This document shows positions 1-23,061 of a DNA stretch of 64,000 nucleotides, in pieces. This DNA comes from Doris montereyensis (Eukaryota > Mollusca > Gastropoda > Nudibranchia > Dorididae). The position numbers and the translations under genes are program-made. The stretch is from positions 86,001 to 150,000 of the forward strand of contig JAXRKP010000694.1 of NCBI GenBank assembly GCA_037039925.1, read 5' to 3'. Under the pieces are notes generated by a model. It was not told the origin of the DNA and made no database searches. It saw nothing but the letters and a program-made list of their open reading frames with translations. Position 1 is the stretch's first letter. Each line of letters begins with the position of its first letter.

Positions 1-425
1 TTTTGTTATTTACTTTAATTTTATTTAAGTTAAATTATCAATAATTTCTGGGATATTACGGGGTGTTGTGCAAGTAGGAATTAGTTTGCACATTCAGAGT
101 CTTTCGATTTGAAAAGGTTGGCAGCTATGCAAAAGGATATTTGTATTGTTTTAAGCTTGTGTGTGTGTGAAACTATCAAAAAGGTTGTTTTTTCTATCAG
201 TACATGTATATATCTTTAATGATTTGCTTTGATATGCTTGTATGTGCCTCTAGAGCTGCCTTGCACGGGAGCGGGTGCCATATAAATAATCTTATTTATT
301 ACCATTTATGTCTGAAATTCTACTTATAATAATCCTAAGTATTTTTCATAGAGGTCCAATTCAACTACTTCTCCTGAAATGTTTGTCTCCTTCTCAGTTT
401 TCATCTTTTCATTCCGACCTTTCAG

Positions 426-11522
<11,097 letters not shown>

Positions 11523-14500
11523 ACAAGGCCAGCAAATACTTGCCTGGTAGAAGAAAGTTCTCCTGATTTGATGATGTGTCACTCTGCAGGCTTCCACACA
11601 GGAACCAGCAACAGAAGAAAACAAATGAATGAATGAACTGTTATATTAGAACAATTATCTCCAACAGATTTTGTTGTTGTGTGTTCAGATTTCAATGTTC
11701 ATCACAAATTCATGCTTTCTTCAACTGTATTTGTCCGCATACATTTTATTGAAAGACAGGATTTTTAGTGATAGTTTTTTGTCCATTGCTTGATTCCCAT
11801 TTGCAAAATGTCTATTTAATTCAAAGATAAACGCCTTCACATATTAATATGAAACTCTCCACCCACTAAATTGTATATAGCAACTTTTTCACTTACTAGC
11901 TTGACAATCAAAAGCAATGAGCTGTGCTGTAACTGATGGAATCAATCAAAAGTCAAAGAGGGTGAAATGTCTTTGTGTTGTAAAGTTATGACTTATTGTC
12001 ATTTACAGTTGCATGGGGTGGGTGCTGCTGGTAGGTCCTACTTCTTTCCTTTCACTCGATCACTATCTTTCATGTGACTGTTTCCTCTTAATTCACCCCC
12101 GTGGTCATCAAGTATGATTTCAATTAAACAAACAAGTGTTCAATACAAAAGAAGTCTTGTGAATGCCTACATTGTTTGTGTGTTATTTCCCTGCCTATTT
12201 TCTGCTGTTTTGCTCAACATTCTGCGCATAATATGTATAAAATTAGGCAATACACACTCTCCATAACAAAGATCTAGATTCTTCCTTCTCTGTCTATGTT
12301 GTGTACCATGATGGTATCTTTCTTTAGCATGTGATACGTTTATAATGTGGTGTATTATACATTGAACCTTGTCAACTCTACAAGTACATTGAGATGCCCC
12401 AACAGTTTATACATATAATATTATATGGTGCTAAAAGTATATACATAATTTTCTGTAACATATAACAACAATTTACATGCCTCTTTTTGCCTTGTCCTCT
12501 GCTGAGTGTAATTATACAGATCAATGTGGGGTGATCAGGCTTTTTTTGGTCTTTTTTTACTTTTTTTTTCTCCCTGTTATTGCTCATACTGTAAATCAAT
12601 TGATGACATAGCTAGTCAAGTTTCATTTACATGTCACAGTGATTTGTGGCATTCCCTGTGCAGAGTGTTAGGAAAACAGGAAAAAATAATAAGACTTCTG
12701 ATGGTGATGGTGATCATAATAGCCATAGACAACAGCACTAGCAGTAGGAAAGAAGTACTGGTGTGGGTGATTTTAGCAGTAGAAACAACATTACCATCAA
12801 GACAACAGTAATAACAATGATGACTCTGTTGATGGAGAAGAAGAAAAGGGAGAAGAACTATTACTTATAAAAGGATCAATATGATTATGTTGGTGACAAT
12901 CTTAATTGTGGTTTTGCTTTTCAAAAAAACTAGCCATTTACTGTGTAAATGTCTCTGCAGAAACCCCTGCATTAAAAAGTCATAGTGTGCATGTATTATA
13001 TTTTAAATATCATCAATTCATTCAAGAAAACTCCTAAAACCTTATCATATAAAGTTCATCATCTTCCATCACCTATGATTGTGAAATATGTCTTGTCTGT
13101 TATTAGTGTTATGTTCGTTAGTTTATTGCAATTTCAATTACATGTTATGTACACAAATTACAAGTTCCACGCGTTTCCATTTATAAGGTTTGGAATTTGC
13201 TGTGTTTGGTTTCCTTTGTTGTCTTTGCCCTCCATGCTCCTTTTATTCTGTGTATCTGGACTGATAAAGGTTTCCAATGCCAAATTGCCAATAAGATGCT
13301 ATGCTTTCTTAGTACTGAAATCTATGACATCGAATATGATTGAGATTATGATATTCATTTGATTGTACAAAAATATCCCCCCCCCCCCCCCTTCCCCCTT
13401 TTTTTTCTTCTCATTTTCTTTTTTTCTTCTTCTCCTTTCATTGTTTGTGTGCCTTCCTTCCACACTTTGCTTTTTTATTTTGCTTTTTTATGGCTGCATG
13501 TGGGATATTGGGGAAGTGTGTATGGTTCATTTCATTTTGATTGAAGTCAAAGTTTGATAAAAAAGTTTCAAAACGATTTTGTAGTTCTGTTTCACTGCTT
13601 AAAATAATAACAGTAGTAATGAAACACATTTTTACAGCGCTCATCATCAATGCTAGATTAACCTCCTGAGCGCTTTTTAAACTTATCTTAACTGATGCCA
13701 TTATATCAGCTTAATATTAATACTAATACACAAACAACTAGATCAGGTTATCCAACATACATGGTCCCATCTTCAAACTTTGATTATCATTGTCACCTGT
13801 ACTAATTTTATCCTAGTACAAGTACAGTAAGGCTGTGGAACAAATTGCTAACAGAAATTAGGCCCAGCTGTAGCACTGAAGACTTCAGAAACAGAATTAA
13901 ATGCATCCTTTGAAATCAAAACCAGATCAACGGTTTGTGGTTAAATTAAAAAACATGCGTTCTGGCAGCAATACCCAAGAATTGAGTTGGTCAGTTATTA
14001 TAAAAAAAAAAAGAAAACTTCAGTCTTTTTGCAGGTATTATGTAATCAAACCAGTCATTCATTCCTACTGTCTTCAAGCATCTAGTAAAATAGCTGATTT
14101 TCTTTCATTACCCTTTAAAATCTCAAGATACTATGCACTATCTTTCAAACATTATATAAAGTATATATTACTTTTAAATGGTTGTAGTGTATCACTCTAC
14201 TGAATGTAAAATTTGTTGTTTTAAAAAAAAAAAGGAGTAGGAATCCAGTATGTTGTCTGTGCAATACATGAAGATCTAGTTTGATTTTTGTCTCAAACAA
14301 AGAGAAGATTTTTACTTCTTTGGACATCTAGCAACTGCAAGGCCTGACGCGCATATGCTTGTCTATGACTGATTGTAAACGTTTTCTTTGTCCATAATGT
14401 AAAAAGTATCATATTATCATAATGACGATTTATCCAGGTACAAAACATTTCATAACCCTGCTATTCTTTCTTCTCTTTATTTTATAACAAAAACAATAAG

Positions 14501-15230
14501 ACTACAACAATCGCTGTTGGTTATTATCGGCATTATGAAACGATTTCGAAAGAAAACCAACATATTCTTTCTCAAATGTCTAAAAATTACCTTCATATGT
14601 CGCCATAATATTAATATACCAAATTCCATAACTGCAAATAAACTTTTACTGTTGCATGCAATGGTCAACATTTCCATCAACTGTAATTATTTGTAAAATG
14701 GGGTTTTTTTAGGTCTTACTTATATATTAAAAGTTGTCAAATGCTCCTTAAGTTGTCTACACCTTTGTTTTATCAAAATGCAGCATATTATATAATATGA
14801 ATATAGTAATTCACAATTGCTTATAAACTTTATGCTTTAGAGATTGTGGTGCCTTTGAGAGTTAATTTATACGTGGTGCTAAAAGGTTGTGCCTTAGATA
14901 TTCTTACATGTTACAGTCTCTGCTCCTTTGTAAGTTTGGTTTTCTGTCTCTTTCTACCAAAAGATTATTATCTTGTGAAGTTTTCTATTTCTATTAGTAT
15001 TAATATTGCTCTATGTACACATATGTCTTTTGCTTGTCTTACACTTCCTTTCAGTGTCTCAGTCGCACTATCAACTAGATCTTTATTCTATTTCAGACTT
15101 GCTAGTTTTAGAGTCCATTCTGATTATTTATATTGTAATATGTATCAGTATCAGTCTCTCTGATACTTATTTGTAATGAACTCTGCTATATTTAGTACTA
15201 GACAACAATGATTTGTTTGTCATCAAAATG
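11523..15230. other. PASK 3' flank / intergenic, no gene recognised
   Basis: AT-rich DNA that presumably includes the PASK 3' UTR at its left end; I could not place a unique polyadenylation site. It contains one R1 repeat copy (12016-12115), a C-run at 13377-13390 and pyrimidine-rich segments. No coding exon with convincing splice sites was found. Confidence 0.5.
12016..12115 (+). repeat. Dispersed ~100-bp repeat (family R1)
   Basis: Reads GGGTGCTGCTGGTAGGTCCT, ACTTCTTTCCTTTCACTCGA, then TGTTTCCTCTTAATTCACCC. It is the most complete copy of the family in the window. Confidence 0.65.
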
Positions 15231-15245
15231 TCTGTTAACATGATA

Positions 15246-16142
15246 CCTAGTGATGTTGACAGGACATAGGGTGGTGTTACATAAATTGATGTTGTTAGGA
15301 TAAAGAGTGATGTTACATGATTGATGTTGATAGGACAAAGGGTGATGTTGATAGGATATAGGGTGGTGTTATATAGATTGATGTTGTTAGGATATAGAGT
15401 GATGTTACATCATTGATGTTGATAGGACAAAGGGTGATGTTGATAGGATATAGGGTAGTGTTACATGATGAATGTTGATAGGACATATGGTCATATTATA
15501 TAGGGGGATGTTGATAGGACATAGGGTGATGTAGATAGGACATAGAATGATGTTCTATAGGGTGATTTTGATAGGACATAAGTGATGTTACATAGGGTGA
15601 TGTTGATAGGATATAGATTAAGAGTATGGTTAATGTAGATAAGACATTGATTGATGTTACATATAATATTATGATAGGGTGATGTTAATAGGAGGAGGTT
15701 GGGTGGTGGTTCATGGTGATATTGATAGGACATAGAACGATGTTACATAGGGAATGTTGATAGGAGGAGGATATTGATAGGTATAATGATGTTACATAGG
15801 TATTAATAGGACATGGGGGATATTGATAGGACATAGAACGATGTTACATAGGGGAATATTAATAGGACATAGGGGGATATTGATAGGGCATATAATGATG
15901 TTACATAGGATGATGTTGATAGGAGATAGAATGATGTTACACAAGGTGGTATTGGTAGGACATAGAATGATGTTACACAGGGTGATATTGATAGAACATA
16001 CATGTATAATGATGTTACATAGGATGATGTTGATAGGACATAGACTGATATTACACAGGGTGATATTGATATGACATATAATGATGTTACATAGGATGAT
16101 GTTGATAGGACATAAGGCGATGTTGATAAGAGATGTTACATA
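15246..16142. repeat. Degenerate minisatellite, GATGTT(G)ATAGGACATAG units
   Basis: About 900 bp built from variants of GATGTTGATAGGACATAG, GATGATGTTACATAG and related phrases. Spacing is irregular (units of roughly 20-40 bp with higher-order combinations). It has weak open frames on both strands, which I treat as artefacts. Confidence 0.85.
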
Positions 16143-16159
16143 CAATGCAGCATGATTAT

Positions 16160-17393
16160 CTTAAACTCCTCCAGAAAGGGTCAATGGGTTTGAGACAGCT
16201 GTGAACAGATTTCCGTGTCAGACATTTTTCACAAATTTAGGGACTACAAAACACTACCCTCCCATCCTCGTACCATATGGTCTGTTGTTGTTTCTTCATT
16301 AAAGCATGGTCTCAAACCGTTCTGCTTTTGACAATTATTATTTTTTTAGATATTACTGCTTTGAAATCGATAGAGGAAGCATTTGACTTTTGTTTTCCAA
16401 TTCTGTTTCTTCTCCTCTTCCTTGGCTCTAGTTTATCTTTTTTTTCTTTCTTTCTTTCTTCTCTCACTTTTGTTTCCTTTGTTTTTGCTTTTCTTCTTTA
16501 TTTTTATTTCACTTCTTTTTCTTCCTTTTATTTGTCAAAGTTTCTGTTTGCTTTATTTTTATCTCTTTGTCTTTCATTTTCTTTTCCTCCCAATAAAAAA
16601 TGTACATGAACCTTCTTCTCATCTCTATTGCTGCTTGTCTTTCTTTTATACATTTTTTAAGTTTATATATTATATATATGACTTATTTATTTTCAATTAT
16701 ATTATAGCTTACATTGTTATTGTTAAAATAGATTTTGTGTTCATTTATCATAAGTGCTGTTAGTGTTAGATGCAGTCATTTTATTTTAAGATTTTCATGA
16801 ATGTCAGTGTCAGCACTTTAAGAAAAAATTTGAATAAAAATCTTACTCATGAAAAATGACATCTTTGTATTTGTAGTATACTTTTTCAAGCCTTAAATCT
16901 GTGGTGTTGGGTCGTTGTTTCTGGGGATTTTTTTTAAGGGGCGTGGGGGAGATGGTTATCTTGTTTTTTTATAATTGTCTTGGCATTTTTCTCAAAATAC
17001 ACATGAAACTATTTGAAATGGTATTGATTGAAACTTCTGGTCATAGGGCGTGTACAGAGAGGCCACCGAATACGTTTCGGCATATCGGTGACATACTCAC
17101 TCCGAGGGTAGAACATAAAGGACACATATTTTCAGCCCGTGTAGGTTGTCCTGCTGAACTTTGAGCTTTAAGTAGTTTGAGTGCCGTGTTGTGAATGACT
17201 GCCGTATTGTAAATTGTAAGGTGAAGTCAATTTGATCGTGTGGTGAGGATTTTACCTTCTTTGCCTTTGTATTAAACTTTCCTAATCCTAGTCGTCGATT
17301 ATAGATGTTATCATAATGAAATAGATGTATATATTTCTAGGTCTAACTGCCAAATGGAATTAAATAAAGTAGAAATTTGCTAATGTTGCTTAC
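16160..17393. other. Intergenic or intronic AT/T-rich stretch
   Basis: T-rich and pyrimidine-rich DNA (16380-16600) followed by a more mixed segment at 17040-17160. If the MADF exon upstream is real, this would be its first intron on the minus strand. I could not find the next MADF exon here. Confidence 0.4.
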
Positions 17394-17524
17394 CTTCGTT
17401 TTTTACCACTGGCGATTTCTTTCCACAGCTTGTCTCTAATTGTTCGGTTTGAATATAACTTATCTCTTTTATCCCATATGGGAGACCGTTTGAATACAGC
17501 TGAAATCAACGCATCGATATCCAT
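17394..17524 (-). CDS. First coding exon of a MADF-domain protein (partial)
   Basis: On the minus strand an ATG at 17524-17522 opens MDIDALISAVFKRSPIWDKR, followed by DKLYSNRTIRDKLWKEIASG and KKR. It ends at a GTAAGC donor (17393). L(I).AV...P.LWD.RD..Y.N...R...W.EIA is the N-terminal half of the MADF DNA-binding domain (Adf-1/MADF-BESS family). The second half and any BESS motif were not found downstream, so the gene is partial here or split by a long intron. LINE copy A is inserted directly upstream, and its target duplication includes this ATG. Confidence 0.65.
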
Positions 17525-17589
17525 TGTTCCCGGGCAGTGGACAGGTAAGCACCTGTACGGGGAGTAGATGATCTCGCCCTCCACGAGCC

Positions 17590-17800
17590 TCCTGCTGCCT
17601 TGCAGGCGGGTCTTGGTTGACCAAAGGCTAAGGGAGTTAACCCTGACAGAAAATAACAACCTGCTGCCTTGTAGGCTGGTCTTGAATGACTAAAGGCTAA
17701 GGGAGTTAACCCTGACAGAAAATAACAACCTGCTGCCTTGTAGGCTGGTCTTGAATGACTAAAGGCTAAGGGAGTCAACCCTGACAGAAAGGAACAAGGC
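17590..17800 (+). repeat. 5' monomer array of LINE copy A (about 3 x 65 bp)
   Basis: Repeated units read CTGCTGCCTTG(C/T)AGG, GGTCTTG(A/G), TGACTAAAGGCTAAGGGAGT, TAACCCTGACAGAAAATAAC. Copies B, C and D have about two units each, so the number varies between copies, as in LINEs with monomeric promoters. Confidence 0.75.
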
Positions 17801-17950
17801 TTGATAGGGGGCCTCAAAGTGACAGCCCCGCCATCTACCTAGGGTACAGTGGGCTAATCCCCTGCTTATCCAAAACAATCTGATTCAGAGAAGTAAAAGG
17901 AATATAACTGGCTTGATCTTGGAAGACGAACTTGGAAACGAACACGGACT

Positions 17951-18400
17951 GTGGTTTTTGGAACATGGAACGTTAGGGCAATAAATGGAAAAGAGTTGAA
18001 ATTAGTTGAAGAAATGGAAAAATTCAAAGTAGATATTTTGGCCATTACAGAAACAAAGAAAAAAGGACAAGGAATAGAAAATTTAGGACTGAATCATATT
18101 TTAATCTTCCCAAGAGTGCATGTCAAAGATAGAGCTAGAGCAGGAGTAGGCCTCCTAGTGCATAAAAGGCATGAAAAGCTACTAGCAAATTGGAAATTTA
18201 TAAGCCCACGACTATTAGAGGTACATATTAAACCAAAACGACTAGAAATTAAATTATTAATAGCTTATGGACCAAACGAAGACGCAATTAAAGAAGAAAA
18301 AGATGTCTTCAAAAACGATTTACAAATAGCTGCAGAGAATCTTAAATTCAAACAGGAACTAATGCTTTTAGGAGATTTAAACGCTAGAGTAGGAACGTAG
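17951..18400 (+). pseudogene. LINE copy A endonuclease ORF (broken)
   Basis: 149 codons beginning FGTWNVRAINGKE and running through ITETKKKGQG, GVGLLVHKRHEK and LLIAYGPNED to [10 protein letters not shown]. This is the first part of an exonuclease/endonuclease/phosphatase fold that nicks target DNA for retrotransposition. Annotation pipelines often call such ORFs craniofacial development protein 2-like. It stops early, and the downstream SDHH catalytic region is in another frame near 18670. Confidence 0.8.
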
Positions 18401-20959
18401 AATGTAGACAATGTAGAAACGTCAGAAGGAGTAATAGGTAAAGAAGGAGAGACAACAACTTCTCCAAATGGAGAGAGACTAATAGATTTTTTCCTAAAGA
18501 ATAACATGAAAATAGCTAACACCCTTTTTCCTCATAATGATATCCATAAATATACAAGAGTCAATTAAGACAGGTGGGAAAAGTCAATGGTAGACTACAT
18601 AATAGTTAGTAGCTCCTTTTTTACAGTACATTGGATACAAGAGTAAACAGAGGAGCAGAAATATTTAGTGATGATCACTTAGTGATTGCCAAAATGAGAT
18701 TTCTGACTGAGGAAACAAACAGAAAAGGAAAGAGAAGAAAGCTACTAAACTCAAAATAGAGGAACTAAATAAACCAGTAGTAAAACAGATATACCAATCT
18801 AGGATAAAACGATTTATCAGTGAAAGACATATGGATCTGAATGATAGCATAATAGAAGAAAAGTGGCAAATGTATAAAGAAACACTCCTCAGTTGTACTG
18901 AAGAGGTCTGTGGTAGGAAACAAGTTAAAGGAGATAGGAAAAACGGCATGGTGGAATGAGAATGTCAAGACTAAGATCAAAGAAAAGAAGGATGCCTGGA
19001 AGAAATAATTGCAAACAAAGAGACCAGAGGATAGAATAGATTATGTGAATAAAAGAACTATCGCCAAAAAAGAAGTGAGGAAAGCAAAACAGGAACAATG
19101 GGAAGAGTTTGGACAAAGACTCCAAGAAAGCTATCAAGGAAATCAGAAGCTGCTCTGAACGGCAATGAAGAGCATGAAAAAGACCAAAGCGTGCCGAATA
19201 CAACAAATTAAGAATGCCAAAGGAAAAATAATGAAAGTTGACAGCGCAATCATGGAAACATGGAGAAAGCATTTTCAACAATTGCATAATCCCTCCCAGA
19301 ACGTACGAAACAAGGAGTAAAGATCAATTAGTAAGAGTACCAAGTAATCCAGAGGAGACAGCTGAAGATGTCAATGTCTCAATGGAAGAAATCCAAACAG
19401 CTATAAGAAAAATGAAATTAGGAAGCCCCAGGAGCAGATCAAGTTTATCCAGAAATTATTAAAAACCAAGGGAGAGAAGCAGACAAACTACTACTACTAC
19501 ATGCAATATGCCAACAATCATGGAAGTCCAAACAGGTGCCAGACGACTGAAAAAGAGGAACGGTAGTACCAATACATAATAGAAGATCAACTATGGAATG
19601 ATCAAACTATAGAGGATATCACTACGTAGCGTTCCAGGAAAAGTATATGCCAGGATACTGGAAATGAGACTAAGGAAAAGAGTAGAGGATCAGATTGAAG
19701 AGCATCAGAGTGGATTTAGACCAGGAAGAAGTATACAAGACCACATATTTACAATTAGACAAATAATAGAAAAATTCCTTGAGAGAAACATTGACTTGTA
19801 CCTGTGTTTTATTGACTTAGAAAAGGCAGTGAGGAGGGACGAACTATGACATTCCTTAAAAGAACACAACGTAGAGCAAAATTTAATAGAAGCCATTAAA
19901 AGCTTTTACAATAAACCAACATGTGCAGTGAGAGTAGCTGGAAATGTATCTACAGAATTTGATGTAGATATAGGAGTAAGACAGGGTTGTAGCCTAAGTC
20001 CTCTTTTGTTTATCACATTTATGGATTCAGTCGCAAAGGTATCCTCAAAAATGAAGAAAACGAATGTAGGTATGTAGAAGCTCAAACCAGTAAATGTATC
20101 AATGCTTTCATTTGTCGATGATTTATTTCTGTTTGGAAACTCAGAAAATGACCTTCAGTCGAATATCAACAATATGAACAATGAACTAAATAAAAGAGGA
20201 ATGAGAGTAAACGCAAAGAAAACCAAAACAGTGCTAGTAACTAGGGAAGCTAAAACACAAAATCTTAAATTGGGCAGGGAGTATTTAGAACAAGTTCAAA
20301 GATACAATTACCTAGGAGTAATGATTAACTCAGAGGGAAAACTAAGAGAAGAAATCAGCCAGAGAATCAAAAAGGCAAGCGCAATATATAACCATATAGG
20401 AAAGGCATTTGTAGGTAAGCAAGCATTGCCAACAAAAAACTAAAATGGCAGTATACAATACAGTTTATTGTCCTACTCTCCTATATGGCAGCGAAACTTG
20501 GACTTCAGACAGTAGAGAATACAATAGAGTAAGTACAGGCAACTGAAATGAAATATCTAAGAAGAGAAAAGCAGGGAAAACTAAAGAGGCAAAATCAGAA
20601 ACACAACAATAAGAGATCAAACCAAAGCAGATGGCATAAAAATTAAGATAGAAACAAATCAATTGAGATGGTTTGGTAAACAGAATGAATGACAAAAGAA
20701 TAGCTAAATCAGTATATAGTGCTAAAGCCCAAGGTAAAAGACCAAAAGGCAGACCTCGGAGAAAGTGGGAAGAAGATATAAAAGAGGCATTGAAGCATAG
20801 AAATTAAACATTTTTGGAAGGAAGCAGAAAATGCCAGGACAGGGCATCCTGGAGAAAGATCATCTCCAGGCATCTGAACCCATACACCGAAAGGTAGAAT
20901 GGGAACTGATATAGAAAGAAAAGAAAAGAAAGATATCCATTGTTCACGTTCAAGTTAAA

Positions 20960-21002
20960 ATGGTAAAAAAATAGATGTGAACAACTGTGCTTGAACACAC
21001 AC

Positions 21003-21052
<50 letters not shown>

Positions 21053-21340
21053 ATACAACGCAGACAGCACACTTCTCAATATCACGTGGGCCCACGAACA
21101 GTTAACTAGAAATCTGAGGATTAAAAAATATTTATTACTGATTTTTAAAAATACTTCACAAACTCAAACTCTGCTCGAATTTGGATTGCTTAAAAACATC
21201 TTTTTAATCAGATTTTGTCTACGACGTTTCCTTGTTGAGATAATGGTCAGTTGAAAAAGTCTCTAGTCCAGCCCTATGACGTCACACATCCGGTGACGGC
21301 CCACTGGCGGGGCACTCCTTTGCACCGAGCAGCAGCTGTC
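20960..21340. promoter_or_regulatory. Possible promoter region with CRE site
   Basis: Downstream of LINE A, and hence 5' of the minus-strand MADF exon, is a (CA)n run and then a perfect CRE palindrome TGACGTCA at 21277-21284. It lies in a locally GC-rich stretch (21270-21345) that ends in a strong + strand donor, GTGAGT at 21342. This could be a divergent promoter, with a non-coding first exon on the + strand ending at 21341. It is inferred from composition and motifs only. Confidence 0.3.
21003..21051. repeat. (CA)n microsatellite
   Basis: About 24 CA units, nearly uninterrupted. Confidence 0.9.
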
Positions 21341-21560
21341 GGTGAGTAGGAATCAAAATTTCATTCTTATGAAATTAGGTGCGACCGATCCCGCAGATCG
21401 GCGCAGAGAGTATGCCGTGTCTCTGTGCGATTGTAGAAATTGTATAGATTCATTCTTATAGCTTATGGCGCATAGTGGTTAGGTGACATAAATCGGCGGC
21501 CTTTATTTTCTCCCACTTACTCTAACTTTAAGTGCACATGTATCGACCCATCAAGTCTTA

Positions 21561-21850
21561 ATCCTCTGAGATCACCGCAATGGTGCTGTTTCCTCTTTGT
21601 TGTTTCTTCTTAATCCTCTCTGAGATCACCGCAATGGTGCTTTTTCCTCTTGCTGTTTCCTCCTAATCCTTTCTGAGATCACCGCAATGGTGCTTTTTCC
21701 TCTTGCTGTTTCCTCTTAATCCACTCTGAGATCACCGCAATGGTGCTTTTTATCTTGCTGTTTCCTCTTAATCCACTCTGAGATCACCGCAATGGTGCTT
21801 TTTCATCTTGCTGTTTCCTCTTAATCCACTCTGAGATCACCGCAATGGTG
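21561..21850 (+). repeat. Minisatellite made from part of repeat R1
   Basis: Five to six tandem units of about 53-61 bp, each containing CTGAGATCACCGCAATGGTG, CTTTTTCCTCTTGCTG and TTTCCTCTTAATCC. The unit matches the 3' half of the dispersed R1 repeat, indicating local tandem amplification of a segment of that repeat. Confidence 0.8.
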
Positions 21851-22429
21851 GACAGGTAAATATCAATGGGGAGGGTAATAGAGTTGATTGCATTGCGTTT
21901 GGTCCCTAAGCCCCATGTTCAATTTAAATGGAGGGGTGGATCAAAGAGGGAGGTTGGCATATGTTAGCTGCAGTCCCACAGAACACTAAAACAGTTGCTC
22001 CCGAGCTACGTTGCATTCTCAAATTGAGGGCCCGGCGTTTGATTCCCAGTAATGACACACGATCAGTTACCTGGATTGTGTGTGTGTGTGTGGGGGGGGG
22101 GGTTCCCATACAAAAGGCATTTACTGATCTTTGGCATTAGTGGCATGGTTGGTGGTAGGAAGGATTAGCATAGCTGCCAACCAGTACATACCCCCCCCCC
22201 TCATTTAGAAGATTTTATGTTTCTTTGACTTTGAGTCCGTAAGTATGTATTTACCTTGAAAATTAAATCTACGTATATGAGGGTTAACTGTATTTCTATG
22301 CTGTAGTTTTTTTTTCTCCTTTTCGGTGTTTAAATATTTTGTTGTTTTTAGAAAACCCCTTAATTTATGGTGTAATATACTCATAGTCATAGAGATCGGG
22401 GTGAAAGTCCAGGAACGCCATTCTGAGTT

Positions 22430-22738
22430 GGCAAAACTACCGTCGCATTTCGATACAAAGACCAGCGATCGGCAAAACTACAGTCGCATTTCGACACAAA
22501 GACCAACGATCGGCAAAACTACAGTCGCATTTCGACACAAAGACCAGCGATCGGCAGTCGCAAAAAAGACCAGCGATACCGTCGCATTTCGACACAAAGA
22601 CCAGCGATCGGCAAAACTACCGTCGCATTTCGACACAAAGACCAGCGATCGGCAAAACTACCGTCGCATTTCGACACAAAGACCAGCGATCGGCAAAACT
22701 ACCGTCGCATTTCGACACAAAGACCAGCGATCGGCAAG
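22430..22738. repeat. 41-bp minisatellite (CGATCGGC / GTCGCATTTCGACAC)
   Basis: About seven units of GATCGGCAAAACTACC + GTCGCATTTCGACAC + AAAGACCAGC, with one shortened, rearranged unit near 22550-22580. Units are nearly identical to each other and CpG-rich against an AT-rich background. The open frame across it (22326-22760) follows from the repeat and the unit is not a multiple of three, so I do not call a gene. Confidence 0.9.
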
Positions 22739-23061
22739 CTTCGCAATTAACCCGAGTTAAAGTTTAAGGGGCTTAATTCAAATTGTGCAAGTTCAGGTTG
22801 ACCGTCTTGCAAGTTGCTGTTAGATCTAATTCGCGCGGCCATTCTGTTTTTGTTTTCAATTTAAACAGGGAAAGCAGTTATGAAGTATTCCGTGTTTAGT
22901 GTTTAAAGCTCATGGGAATGGATGAACGATATGTCTACTCTATGCGTCGAACACATTACAGATCACCCCCCTTTCCAAGATCATCGCTTGTATTTATTCA
23001 TGGGGTATATCTATGTGACAAATGTTTGTTTGTTTGTTTGTTTCTTTTGAAATTTACATCG

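Larger units (their letters stand above)
17529..20931 (+). mobile_element. RTE-like LINE copy A (full length, degraded)
   Basis: The element starts CCCGGGCAGTGGACAGG and ends in an AAAGAAAAG tail. It is flanked by a 13-bp duplication, GATATCCATTGTT (17516-17528 and 20932-20944). The 5' region holds about three repeats of a ~65-bp monomer (17590-17800). It then encodes an APE-type endonuclease ([32 protein letters not shown]), a reverse transcriptase (GFRPGRS, CFIDLEKA, SFVDDLFLFG) and a C-terminal RWFG...GRPRRKWEEDI region. Single ORF architecture and length suit the RTE clade. Many stops and frame shifts make it non-autonomous. Confidence 0.85.

Noticed and set aside
15792..16145. Cys/Ile/Asn-rich repeat protein on the minus strand
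   Set aside because: Artefact of the degenerate minisatellite; no start context, splice sites or conserved composition outside it.
16277..16763. Phe/Leu/Ser-rich ORFs suggestive of a membrane protein
   Set aside because: The sequence is T- and TTTC-rich low complexity; the two overlapping frames have similar composition and no conserved motif.
17951..18400. Host gene similar to craniofacial development protein 2
   Set aside because: The ORF is the APE-type endonuclease of a LINE present in five copies in the window, with target duplications around them.
22430..22738. Direct repeats with regular spacing that might be read as a CRISPR array
   Set aside because: There are no unique spacers; the whole 41-bp unit repeats. 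The setting is animal nuclear DNA. The same applies to 31633-31955.
22326..22760. 144-codon open frame over the 41-bp minisatellite
   Set aside because: The unit is not a multiple of three and the frame is open only because the repeat lacks stops; no conserved sequence outside it.
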